Part shown: positions 32,454 to 39,841 of the stretch, one piece after another
Position numbering within the stretch: the first letter of the stretch is position 1
How the letters are laid out: each line of letters begins with the position of its first letter
Assembly (NCBI GenBank): GCA_012514235.1
Contig: JAAZAR010000164.1
Span: forward strand, 1-44,168
Direction of reading: 5' to 3'
From: Actinomycetota bacterium
GTDB lineage: Bacteria > Actinomycetota > Thermoleophilia > UBA2241
DNA: 44,168 bases
The notes under the pieces: generated by a model
Databases searched by the model: none
Told to the model about the DNA's origin: nothing
Seen by the model: only the letters and a program-made list of their open reading frames with translations
Program-made: the position numbers and the translations under genes

Positions 32454-33554
32454 TCAACGGGGGCTGCGTGGTCGGGACGGCCGTGGCGAGTGCGAGCGGG
32501 GAACCGCGCCGGGATACAGGTGGACCTTCATCCCGGCGCGGCGGGCGACGAGGTCGAGTCCCTCGTCCAGCGCGGCCAGCGGCAGGCGGTGGCTGATGAG
32601 GTCGTCGACCCGGAGACGGCCCGATCCGAGGAGCTCGAGGGCCGCCGTCCCGTGCCGGAAGCTGCAGCCGTAGGCGCCGACGAAGGTGTGCTCGCGGTAG
32701 TGGACGGCGCTCAGGCTCACCCGAAGAGCGGCGTCGTCCGCGGGCAGCAGACCGGAGAAGACGACGAGGCGGCCGCGCGGCGCGAGCGCTGCGATCGCCG
32801 CCTCGTAGGCGCGCGGGTCGCCTACCGCCACGACGGCGACGTCGACTGGGCCGGTGGGCTCCGGGTGCACGGCGACACCGGCCCGCGTGCCGGGGGCGGT
32901 CCTCAGGCGCTCGCGGCGCCCGGCGTGAGGCTCCACCACCACAACGTCGGCGCCGCGGAGGGCGCCGGCCCTGCTGAGGAGCGTGCCTGCCGGGCCGGCG
33001 CCCCACACGCCGAGCACGTCGCCCTCGCCGACGCGCCCCAGCTCGAGGGCGTTGAGGCAGCAGCTGAGGGGCTCGGCGAACACGGCCTCCTCGTCGCCGA
33101 GCCGCTCCGGCACGCGGATCAGGCTCTGCAGCGGCGCCGCGACGTACTCCGCGAACCCGCCGTCGCGGTGGAAGCCCATGATGCGCATCTGCCGGCAAAG
33201 GTTCTCGGCGCACCGCCGGCAGCTGGGGCACTCGCCGCACCACACGCCCGGGTACACGTAGACCCTGTCGCCCGGAGCGAAGGGGCGTTCATCCGAAGCC
33301 GCCCGGTCGGCCCGCCCGAGCGGGGGCGCCGGGCGCGGGCCCGCCGGCCCGAGCGCGACGACCTCGCCCACCACCTCCTCGCCCGGCACGCGAGGCAGCG
33401 TCAGGTCGCGATGTCCGTGCCGCACGATCTTGAGGTCGGTCCGGCAGAGACCGGTGACGCTCACCCGGATCAGGGCTTCGCCCGGGCCGGGCTCGGGCAC
33501 GGGAAGGTCCTCCAGCTCGAACGCCCCGACCTCGTGGATCACGACTGCCTGCAT
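32454..33554 (-). CDS. Zinc-dependent alcohol dehydrogenase (MDR family) under riboswitch control
   Basis: 366 residues from ATG 33554. The MDR catalytic site has Cys37 (TGLCRTD), but Glu59-Glu60 (PGEEVVGEV) where PGHE is normal, so the usual zinc-ligand histidine is missing. The third site is EPLSCCLNA (161-169). The structural zinc lobe is complete: Cys106, 109, 112 and 120 (CGECPSCRRCAENLC). The nucleotide motif GAGPAG is at 185-190. It resembles threonine or sorbitol dehydrogenase. Riboswitch control and the TrpD-like partner suggest a cobamide-linked role; reduction of aminoacetone to aminopropanol is one guess. The last 20 residues are Pro/Arg/Ser-rich. Confidence 0.82.
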   Translation of the reverse strand: MQAVVIHEVGAFELEDLPVPEPGPGEALIRVSVTGLCRTDLKIVRHGHRDLTLPRVPGEEVVGEVVALGPAGPRPAPPLGRADRAASDERPFAPGDRVYVYPGVWCGECPSCRRCAENLCRQMRIMGFHRDGGFAEYVAAPLQSLIRVPERLGDEEAVFAEPLSCCLNALELGRVGEGDVLGVWGAGPAGTLLSRAGALRGADVVVVEPHAGRRERLRTAPGTRAGVAVHPEPTGPVDVAVVAVGDPRAYEAAIAALAPRGRLVVFSGLLPADDAALRVSLSAVHYREHTFVGAYGCSFRHGTAALELLGSGRLRVDDLISHRLPLAALDEGLDLVARRAGMKVHLYPGAVPRSHSPRPSRPRSPR

Positions 33555-33585
33555 CACGCCGCCTTTCGGTCTCTGAACGCACAAA

Positions 33586-33617
33586 GGCCCGGGCCGACTC
33601 CGCGTCGGGCCCGGGCC
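33586..33617 (-). terminator. Terminator of the second riboswitch (expression platform)
   Basis: On the minus strand GGCCCGGGCCCGAC pairs with GTCGGCCCGGGCC (one bulge), then TTTG follows. It lies between the riboswitch and the dehydrogenase start, where a ligand-controlled transcription terminator belongs. Confidence 0.65.
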
Positions 33618-33691
33618 CCCCGTTTTCGAGGCCGCAGCATGCGTCGCCGCCGTCCCGTTCACCACGCGGGACGCGTCGACAACGCGCATCG

Positions 33692-33845
33692 GGGCAGGTC
33701 TTCTGGCTCCCGGATCTCCCTCCGGCCGCGCCTTCCCGCCGGTCCCCCGGCAGTGGCTTCGTGCGGCCGTCGTCCCCGGTCACAGCGGCGGGTCCGCGCC
33801 GGTCTTCCACCGGCTTCCCTCGAGGCCCTCGCGGGCACCCTCAAG
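33692..33845 (-). promoter_or_regulatory. Cobalamin riboswitch ahead of the dehydrogenase gene
   Basis: On the minus strand: GGGAAGCCGGTG, GCGGACCCGCCGCTGTGA, GAAGCCACTG (B12-box core), GGGAAGGCGCGG and GAGCCAGAAGACCTGCC, a nearly textbook order. A terminator stem follows at 33586-33617, so control is probably at transcription. The next plus-strand gene starts 90 bases beyond the 5' side, so this gap also holds the promoter for the riboswitch transcript. Confidence 0.93.
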
Positions 33846-33935
33846 CGCCGCGCATGGTAGTCGACGTCTCGCCGAAAGGTCAAGTCGCGGCCGCGTCGCG
33901 CCGATACAACAAGACCAGGCAACGACAGGGAGGGT

Positions 33936-35615
33936 ATGATGATGGCAACACGACCGGAAGCGTGGAGGACGGCTCCGGACGTACGGACGCGGCGCACGAT
34001 CGTCGCGCTCGGGGTGCTGCTGGCGACCTGCCTGCTCGGCCTGGCCGCCGGCGCCGGTCAGGCCCCGGCGCTGGGTGTCGGGACAGCGCCCGACCTCGAG
34101 GCCGCCCGGCAGACGCTGGGAGCCGACCGGGCGGCGATGACGACGGTCGCGAGCGCCGGGCGGGCCGCCGGCGTCAAGAGGGCGGCGCCTCTCGTCCGGG
34201 CGCGTGCCCTGCATGCGGCCGCCCGCAAGGCACGAGCGGCCCGCATGTACACGCGCGCCTCCGCCCTGTACGAGCGGGCGAGGGCGTCGTACCTCAAGGC
34301 CGGCCGTCGCACCCCGGCCCGCGCCTGCCTCACCGCTTTGCAGGACATCTACCTGATCACCGGCACCTACAGCGCCACGCGCGCCGACATGCTCGAGGCG
34401 CTGGCGGAGATGTACCCGACGGTGCCCGCGGACCAGCGCGCCGCCTGGCTCGACCTGCCGAGCACGGAGTCGCTCCGCTGGGACGGCGTGAAGCACTACT
34501 TCTACGAAGTCCCGCTCAACCTCGCGTTCCGCGACGTCGGACTCTTCCAGTCGCTGCCGGACCACGTCGCCAGCTACGAGCAGGTGTACGGCACGCTCCG
34601 GCCGTATCTCGAGGCAGAAGCCGCGGCCCCCGCCTGGCAGCCCTACGCCGAGCCGCGCATGTACGAGTTCAGGCAGACGCTCGCCGTGCCGCGCTCCGTG
34701 CTTCCCGCGACGGGCAGTCTGCGCGCCTGGCTGCCTGTGCCCATCATCGGCGGCCCACAGTCGGACGTACGCATCACAAACATGGATCCCGCGACCCTGG
34801 TAGACCGCCCGCCGAGCATCGCCGACCAGATTGGCCTGGTCACGTTCCGCGTTCCGCTCGGGCAGCTGGACACCGACCTGCGGCTCTCCTTCAACGTCCG
34901 CTACACCCACTCCGCCCAGTACTTCAAGATCCGCCCGTCCGCGATCGGCCCTTACGACACCGGCGCCCCGTATTACCGCCGCTACACGGCGTCGCGAGGC
35001 AACACGCGCATCACGCCGGCCATCCGCAGGACAGCGAAGCGGGTGGCGGGCAGCGCGAAGAATCCCTACTACCAGGCTCGCCGCCTGTACCGCTACATCC
35101 TGGACGACGTGAAGTACAGCCTGATGCCGCACGCCGCCCTGTGGCCTCGCGGGCAGGCCGAATCGGTGTACGTGCACCAGCGCAAGTACGGCGACTGCGG
35201 AGCTCAGGCCATGTACTTCGTCGCACTCTGCCGCTCGCTCGGTATCCCGGCGCGCACGACCGGAGGGTTCCAGACGTTCAGGGGTACGCCCTCGGGGCAC
35301 TTCTGGGCCGAGTTCTACCTGCCCGGCTACGGCTGGATCCCGGTGGACCCGACGGCTGCCACGATGGTCGACTACCTCGAGACGGTCTCGCCCGCCGACA
35401 AGGCCGCCTTCCACGATTTCTACTTCGGCAACCAGGACGACCTGCGCCTCGTGGTGCAGAAGGACACGGACCTGCCGCTCATCCCGCGCGCGACCATGCG
35501 GACGGCGCTGCCGCTGGCCGTCCAGATGCCGGCAGCCACGTGCGACACCTTCACGGGCGGCTCCCTCGGGCTCGTCCTCTCGGAGTACTGGTCGTTCACG
35601 TCGCCAAAGAGGTGA
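33936..35615 (+). CDS. Exported transglutaminase-like protein
   Basis: 559 residues; ATG 33936 with AGGGAGGG just upstream. An N-terminal signal or anchor (about 21-46, TIVALGVLLATCLLGLAAGA) is followed by a helical Ala/Arg-rich region (50-170) and, after an Ig-like stretch (about 240-330), a transglutaminase core with the triad Cys421 (YGDCGAQAMYF), His455 (GHFWAEFYLPGYGW) and Asp471 (PVDPT). Bacterial members are usually cysteine proteases or peptidases rather than crosslinking enzymes. It is divergent from the riboswitch transcript. Role unknown; action outside the membrane is inferred from the signal. Confidence 0.85.
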   Translation: MMMATRPEAWRTAPDVRTRRTIVALGVLLATCLLGLAAGAGQAPALGVGTAPDLEAARQTLGADRAAMTTVASAGRAAGVKRAAPLVRARALHAAARKARAARMYTRASALYERARASYLKAGRRTPARACLTALQDIYLITGTYSATRADMLEALAEMYPTVPADQRAAWLDLPSTESLRWDGVKHYFYEVPLNLAFRDVGLFQSLPDHVASYEQVYGTLRPYLEAEAAAPAWQPYAEPRMYEFRQTLAVPRSVLPATGSLRAWLPVPIIGGPQSDVRITNMDPATLVDRPPSIADQIGLVTFRVPLGQLDTDLRLSFNVRYTHSAQYFKIRPSAIGPYDTGAPYYRRYTASRGNTRITPAIRRTAKRVAGSAKNPYYQARRLYRYILDDVKYSLMPHAALWPRGQAESVYVHQRKYGDCGAQAMYFVALCRSLGIPARTTGGFQTFRGTPSGHFWAEFYLPGYGWIPVDPTAATMVDYLETVSPADKAAFHDFYFGNQDDLRLVVQKDTDLPLIPRATMRTALPLAVQMPAATCDTFTGGSLGLVLSEYWSFTSPKR

Positions 35616-35620
35616 GCGCG

Positions 35621-35670
35621 CGTCACCGCCCGGCTCGGCCTGCCTGCGGCCGCCGAGCCGGGCGGTGACG
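35621..35670 (+). terminator. Terminator of the transglutaminase-like gene
   Basis: A perfect 19-bp stem, CGTCACCGCCCGGCTCGGC with its complement, across a 12-base loop, beginning 5 bases after the stop. A second hairpin overlaps its right arm. Confidence 0.7.
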
Positions 35671-35705
35671 GCGGCCGAGCGCACTTCGCAGCTTCGGCCG
35701 CCGTC
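35667..35705 (+). repeat. Second hairpin overlapping the terminator
   Basis: GACGGCGGCCGA pairs perfectly with TCGGCCGCCGTC (12 bp, 15-base loop). Its first 4 bases are also the end of the preceding 19-bp stem, so the two cannot both form completely. It ends 18 bases before the -10 box of the Crp-family gene. Confidence 0.5.
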
Positions 35706-35723
35706 GTCCGGATGACCGTCGCG

Positions 35724-35729
35724 TATACT
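35724..35729 (+). promoter_or_regulatory. -10 box of the Crp/Fnr gene, probably leaderless
   Basis: TATACT ends 7 bases before the ATG at 35737, so transcription would start at or next to the start codon. No ribosome-binding site precedes that ATG. No convincing -35 was found. Confidence 0.55.
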
Positions 35730-35736
35730 CCCGGGC

Positions 35737-36453
35737 ATGACCGTCGAAGACCAGACGCTGGCCGATCTCCGCAGGGCCGAGCTCTTCGGCCACCTCGACG
35801 ACGCCCAGCTGCATCGTCTCGCCGAGGTCGCGCAGTCGCGGCGCATGGGGGCGGAAGAGACCCTCTTCCTGCAGGGCGACGCGACCGACGCCTTCTACCT
35901 GCTCGCCGAGGGCCGTCTCAAGGTGTTCAAGCTGCTGCGGGACGGCCGCACGGCGACCATCCGGCACGTCGAGCCCGGCCAGAGCTTCGCCGAGGCGGCG
36001 CTGTTCCACGACACGTATCCGGCGAGCACCGAGACGCTCACGGAGTGCCTCCTCTACCGCTTCGACAAGCAGCGGATGCTGACCCTGCTGCTCGCCGAGC
36101 CGCGCCTCGCCGTCGACCTCCTGGCGGCCATGGCCGAGCTGCTCGGACTGCTCAATCGACGGGTGGAGGAACTGCTGCTGCCGGTGCCCGCGCGCCTCGC
36201 CAGGTACCTTCTGGCGCGCGCCGACGAGCAGCTGGAGCCGGCTGCGACCGGCAGCGCGACCCCGGAGGTGCCCCGGGTCATCCGGCTGCCGGTGACCAAG
36301 CGCGAGCTGGCCGCACGCCTGGGCACGGTGCCCGAGACGCTCAGCCGGACCTTCGACCGGTTCAAGCGGGCGCAGGTGATCCGCATGAGCGGCGACCACC
36401 GCCTCATCGAGATCCTCAGCTTCGACCAGCTGCATCGCCTCGCGCAGGAGTAG
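35737..36453 (+). CDS. Crp/Fnr-family transcriptional regulator
   Basis: 238 residues. Residues 10-130 are a cyclic-nucleotide-binding jelly roll (FYLLAEGRLKVFKLLRDGR, VEPGQSFAEAALF, YPASTETLTECLLYRF). Residues 135-160 form the dimerisation helix, and the C-terminal winged helix carries VTKRELAARLGTVPETLSRTF (shown as ELAARLGTVPETLSRTF). The phosphate cassette lacks the RxS set of true CRP, and there is no N-terminal cysteine cluster for an Fe-S Fnr, so the effector is unknown. The DNA-binding motif PETLSR is typical of Fnr-like proteins. Confidence 0.87.
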   Translation: MTVEDQTLADLRRAELFGHLDDAQLHRLAEVAQSRRMGAEETLFLQGDATDAFYLLAEGRLKVFKLLRDGRTATIRHVEPGQSFAEAALFHDTYPASTETLTECLLYRFDKQRMLTLLLAEPRLAVDLLAAMAELLGLLNRRVEELLLPVPARLARYLLARADEQLEPAATGSATPEVPRVIRLPVTKRELAARLGTVPETLSRTFDRFKRAQVIRMSGDHRLIEILSFDQLHRLAQE

Positions 36454-36458
36454 GGCCC

Positions 36459-36481
36459 GGCCGGCGCAGCGTGCGCCGGCC
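36459..36481 (+). terminator. Terminator of the Crp/Fnr gene
   Basis: GGCCGGCGCA and TGCGCCGGCC form a perfect 10-bp stem with loop GCG, beginning 5 bases after the stop. Confidence 0.55.
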
Positions 36482-36632
36482 TCCGCCGCGATCGCCCGCC
36501 CGACATCGCCCGCCCTCTGCCCTGAAGCGGAACGCCCGCACACAGGGCGTCGCTCCAACTGTCAACGGGCGAGGGCTCCGGGAAGACCTCACCTATCAGC
36601 AACCCGCGCTCACGGGAGGATGGTGGGGGACT

Positions 36633-37073
36633 ATGGCTATGACCGGAAGGATCAAGACCATCGGCAAGGTAGGGGGCATGGCGGCCAGCACCGCTCCATA
36701 CGTGCGGCGCATCGCCACGGATGAGGACCTGCGCGACGACGTGGCCGACTTCATCCGCTCCGCCAACAACCTGCTGAACCACCTGCGCTCGGACAAGAGA
36801 CTGCGCCGCGACCTGCGCACGATGATGGACTCCGTGCAAAGCAGCGCGGACCGCGTTCGCGGCGACGTGCGACCGAGACATGTGCTGCGCAACCTGCTCA
36901 TCGGCACCGGCCTCGTGATCGCCGCCATCGTCGCCGGCATCGCCGTCGCCTGGCCGAGAGCGCGACGCACCGTATCGCAAGCCGTGGACCAGGGTGCGTC
37001 CAGGGCCAACGTCGTCGTCCACGACGTCAGGGAGAAGCTCTCGCGGGAGCCCGGCGAGAGCCAGGCGGCGTGA
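36633..37073 (+). CDS. Small membrane protein of unknown function
   Basis: 146 residues from ATG 36633 (GGTGGGGG upstream; an open frame further upstream overlaps the Crp gene and is not credible). The first 85 residues are charged and helical (ATDEDLRDDVADFIRSANNLLNHLRSD). One transmembrane helix follows at about 90-112 (LLIGTGLVIAAIVAGIAVAW), then a short basic tail. It resembles actinobacterial YtxH-like small membrane proteins but no family can be asserted. The next gene is also a small membrane protein, so both may belong to an envelope or stress set. Confidence 0.7.
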   Translation: MAMTGRIKTIGKVGGMAASTAPYVRRIATDEDLRDDVADFIRSANNLLNHLRSDKRLRRDLRTMMDSVQSSADRVRGDVRPRHVLRNLLIGTGLVIAAIVAGIAVAWPRARRTVSQAVDQGASRANVVVHDVREKLSREPGESQAA

Positions 37074-37213
37074 CCGCACACCGGGCCGCGTGACGGGCCG
37101 GCGACCCACAAGCTCCACCGCTCCGGGCGCCGGCGCCGTTTCGCCCCTTGGGGGGCGGGAACACGTCCCTCATCGCCGGGTTGTCCGGTTCATCGCCATC
37201 TTCGGAGGTCCGC

Positions 37214-37447
37214 ATGGGCATCGGCACGAGCATCTTCCTGATCGCCCTCGGCGCCATTCTGCGCTACGCGGTCACTGCGACCGCATCCGGCATCAGCATC
37301 CAGACCGTCGGGTTGATCCTGATGATCGTCGGTGTCGTCGGCCTCGTCCTCTCGCTCGTCTTCTGGTCGTCCGTCGGGTCCTGGTACCCGGGACGTACCA
37401 CTGTGGTGCGGCGTGAGGACTGCAGCGACGGCCACTGCCTGACCTGA
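37214..37447 (+). CDS. DUF6458-type small membrane protein
   Basis: 77 residues from ATG 37214, with GGAGG 5 bases upstream. MGIGTSIFLIALGAILRYAV and QTVGLILMIVGVVGLVLSLV form two hydrophobic helices, and the short tail ends in charged residues and two cysteines (CSDGHCLT). This layout matches the actinobacterial DUF6458 family, of unknown function. The 140-base gap before it has no gene and holds only GC-rich inverted sequence (around 37128-37155). Confidence 0.78.
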   Translation: MGIGTSIFLIALGAILRYAVTATASGISIQTVGLILMIVGVVGLVLSLVFWSSVGSWYPGRTTVVRREDCSDGHCLT

Positions 37448-37467
37448 GATCCGCTCCGACCGAGCCG

Positions 37468-37499
37468 GCGGCGGCGAGCGGCGCAGCGCTCGCCGCCGC
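37468..37499 (+). terminator. Terminator after the DUF6458 gene
   Basis: GCGGCGGCGAGCG and CGCTCGCCGCCGC form a perfect 13-bp stem with loop GCGCAG, 20 bases after the stop. No T-run. Confidence 0.6.
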
Positions 37500-37603
37500 A
37501 CTCACGCGGAGAGGAGGCCCACCAGCGACCTCCGCGAGGCGCCACCGCGCACGCCTCGACGTGTGAGGCAGAGGGGGGCGTGGAAAGGGGCTACTGATAG
37601 TCA

Positions 37604-38437
37604 ATGAACAGCCTGCCCGCACCACAGTACGAGACCGCCGGCGACCTCGAACTCTCGTTCCGCGGTCACGTCGTGCGGCGTCCGCTGTACCTTGCTCCAG
37701 TCGAGGCCGGACTTTTCAGGCAGTGGCTCGAGATCCTGCGTGGGACCGGCGTGCCATACGCGCTGGGCGGCGCGTACGCCCACTACGGCTACACGAACGT
37801 CTGGCGCGACAGCAAGGACCTGGACGTCTTCGTGAGGCCTGACGACGTCCGCACCGTGCTGGACGCGTTCGCGGCCGTCGGCTTCGACACCGAGGTGCGC
37901 AACCCGCACTGGCTGGCCAAGGTGCACAGACCGCCCCATCTCCTCGACATCCTCTTCGCCGTGCGACACGTGACCAGGCTGCGGATCACGGACGAGTGGC
38001 TGGAGACGTCGGTCGCGGCACGCTTCCTCGGCGTGCCCACACGACTGCTGGGGCCGGAAGAGACGATCGCGACGAAGGCGTACATCGGCAACCGCGACCG
38101 GTTCGACGGCGCGGACATCCTGCACATCATCCGCGCCCTTCAGGGAGAGCTGGACTGGCCGCGGCTCGTCGACCTGCTGGACGGGGACGAGGAGATCCTG
38201 CTCTGGCACCTCGTCCTCTTCGCTTTCGTCTACCCGATGCACCGTGACTGGCTGCCGCAGGCACTCATGGAGCGCGCCTTCGAGCGCGTGCAGACCACGC
38301 CCGCGCTGCTCGGAGCCCGCGCCTTCAGGGGGACGGTGCTCGACCCGGAAGCCTTCCAGGTCGACGTCGCGGAGTGGGGGTACCGCGACGGAGGCTCGCA
38401 TCCGCCGCTCCTCGACCGCTCGGGGAGATCCCTTTGA
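37604..38437 (+). CDS. Nucleotidyltransferase-fold protein
   Basis: 277 residues. The nucleotidyltransferase motif is clear: GG at 55-56 (YALGGAYAHYGY) followed by DSKDLDVFV (69-77) with Asp72 and Asp74. The remainder has KVHRPPHLLDILFAV, GPEETIATKAYIGNRDRFDGADI (shown as PEETIATKAYI and DRFDGADI) and ends GYRDGGSHPPL. This is the layout of stand-alone NTases related to AbiEii and MNT families, which transfer a nucleotide to an unknown acceptor. It overlaps the next gene by 4 bases (TTGA). No antitoxin-like partner was seen. Confidence 0.78.
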   Translation: MNSLPAPQYETAGDLELSFRGHVVRRPLYLAPVEAGLFRQWLEILRGTGVPYALGGAYAHYGYTNVWRDSKDLDVFVRPDDVRTVLDAFAAVGFDTEVRNPHWLAKVHRPPHLLDILFAVRHVTRLRITDEWLETSVAARFLGVPTRLLGPEETIATKAYIGNRDRFDGADILHIIRALQGELDWPRLVDLLDGDEEILLWHLVLFAFVYPMHRDWLPQALMERAFERVQTTPALLGARAFRGTVLDPEAFQVDVAEWGYRDGGSHPPLLDRSGRSL

Positions 38438-39153
38438 GAGTGGCCGCCGTCGCCGACCTGCACTGCGGCGTCAACGGGACGCACGAGATGAACCGGCTGC
38501 TCGAGGGCGTCGGCGACGCGGCCGACGTCCTGGCTCTCGGCGGCGACCTCACCAACCTCGGTGAGCTGGACGAGGGCAAGGCCCTCGCGGAGGCCCTCGT
38601 CCAGGTCCCGATCCCCGTCGTGGCGGTGCTCGGCAACCACGACCACGAGAGCGGTCTCGCCCCCCGGCTCGCGGCCCTGCTGACCGGGGTGGGCGTGCAT
38701 GTCCTGGACGGCACGACGTGGGAGTACGACGGCGTCGGGTTCGCCGGCGTCAAGGGCTTCGGCGTCGGGTTCGCGCCTCACCGGCTCGCGCCGTTCGGCG
38801 AGGCCGCGATCAAGGAGTTCGTCAACGTGTCGGTCCGGGAGGCGGCCGCCCTCGACCACGCCTTGGCGAGCCTCGAGTCGGCGCACCGGGTGGCGCTGCT
38901 CCACTACTCGCCCATCCCCTCCACGCTCGAGGGCGAGCCTTCGTACATCTTCCCCTTCCTCGGCGACTCGCTGCTCGGGGAGGTGCTGGACCGCCGCGGA
39001 GCGGAGGTGGCAATCCACGGCCACGCGCACGGGGGTCGTCTCGAGGGCTTCACCGAGGGCGGCGTGCGGGTCCTCAACGTCTCGCGGCACGTGCTCTGTC
39101 GCGTCCCCGGCGGGCGCGAGTGGACCACCTTCGACGTCCCGGCGCACGCCTGA
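38434..39153 (+). CDS. Metallophosphoesterase
   Basis: 239 residues from TTG 38434, chosen because GGGGAG is 6 bases upstream and the TTG overlaps the previous stop (TTGA); the protein then begins MRVAAVADLHCG. All calcineurin-like motifs are there: DLHCG (8-12), GGDLTN (36-41), GNHDHE (67-72), LHYSP and GHAHGG. It would bind two metals and cleave a phosphodiester or phosphomonoester. Tight coupling with an NTase suggests that one enzyme reverses or trims what the other attaches, but this is inference. Confidence 0.87.
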   Translation: MRVAAVADLHCGVNGTHEMNRLLEGVGDAADVLALGGDLTNLGELDEGKALAEALVQVPIPVVAVLGNHDHESGLAPRLAALLTGVGVHVLDGTTWEYDGVGFAGVKGFGVGFAPHRLAPFGEAAIKEFVNVSVREAAALDHALASLESAHRVALLHYSPIPSTLEGEPSYIFPFLGDSLLGEVLDRRGAEVAIHGHAHGGRLEGFTEGGVRVLNVSRHVLCRVPGGREWTTFDVPAHA

Positions 39154-39277
39154 GCCGGAGCGGACCGGCCGGGCGCCCTTAGGCACGGCTCCCTCCCGGT
39201 CCACGGATGCCGGTGTGCGCCGGGAGTCGCCGGGAAGACCCAAAGGGTACCGAAAGCGGACTGGGAGGACGGCTTCC

Positions 39278-39730
39278 ATGTCGACCGTGGAATCATCCAT
39301 CGACGTGAACGTAGACGTGACCACCGCGTACAACCAGTGGACGCAGTTCGAGAGCTTCCCGCAGTTCATGGAGAACGTACGCTCCGTCCACCAGCTCGAC
39401 GACCGCAGACTGCACTGGGTGGCCGAGATCGGCGGAGAGACGAAGGAATGGGACGCCGAGATCGTGGAGCAGATCCCCGATCAGCGCATCGCCTGGTCCA
39501 GCATCAGCGGCGAGGCCAACGGCGGCGTCGTGACCTTCCAGAGCCTCGGCGACACCGTGTGCAAGATCCACCTGCGCATGGACTACGAGCCGCAGGGCAT
39601 GCTGGAGAAGGCGGGTGACGCGCTGGGCGTGGTCGACCGCCGGGTGAGGGGCGACCTCGAGCGCTTCAAGCAGTTCATCGAGAGTCGAGGCGAAGAGACC
39701 GGCGACTGGCGCGGCACCGTGGCCGCGTGA
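39278..39730 (+). CDS. SRPBCC-family (cyclase/dehydrase-like) protein
   Basis: 150 residues from ATG 39278 with GGGAGGA upstream. The SRPBCC pattern is evident: DVNVDVTTAYNQWTQFESFPQFM (shown as TAYNQWTQFESFPQFMENV), LHWVAEIGG, DQRIAWSSISG, VTFQSLGD, MDYEPQGMLEKAGDALG and RRVRGDLERFKQFIE. These proteins bind hydrophobic ligands in a helix-grip cup; this sub-group is common in actinobacteria and has no settled function. A single gene with a perfect terminator behind it. Confidence 0.83.
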   Translation: MSTVESSIDVNVDVTTAYNQWTQFESFPQFMENVRSVHQLDDRRLHWVAEIGGETKEWDAEIVEQIPDQRIAWSSISGEANGGVVTFQSLGDTVCKIHLRMDYEPQGMLEKAGDALGVVDRRVRGDLERFKQFIESRGEETGDWRGTVAA

Positions 39731-39791
39731 GCGTCCCACGCGGCGGGCGGACGAGCGGCCCGCAAGAGGGGCCGTCGAGCGACAGAAGTGA

Positions 39792-39830
39792 CGGAAGGGC
39801 CGGCCGGCGTGACGCCGGCCGGCCCTTCCG
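39792..39830. terminator. Bidirectional terminator between convergent genes
   Basis: CGGAAGGGCCGGCCGGCG and its perfect complement form an 18-bp stem with loop TGA, between the SRPBCC gene (stop 39730) and ackA (stop 39842). The symmetric AAGGG/CCCTT edges would serve both strands. Confidence 0.75.
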
Positions 39831-39841
39831 CGCGTCCGGGC

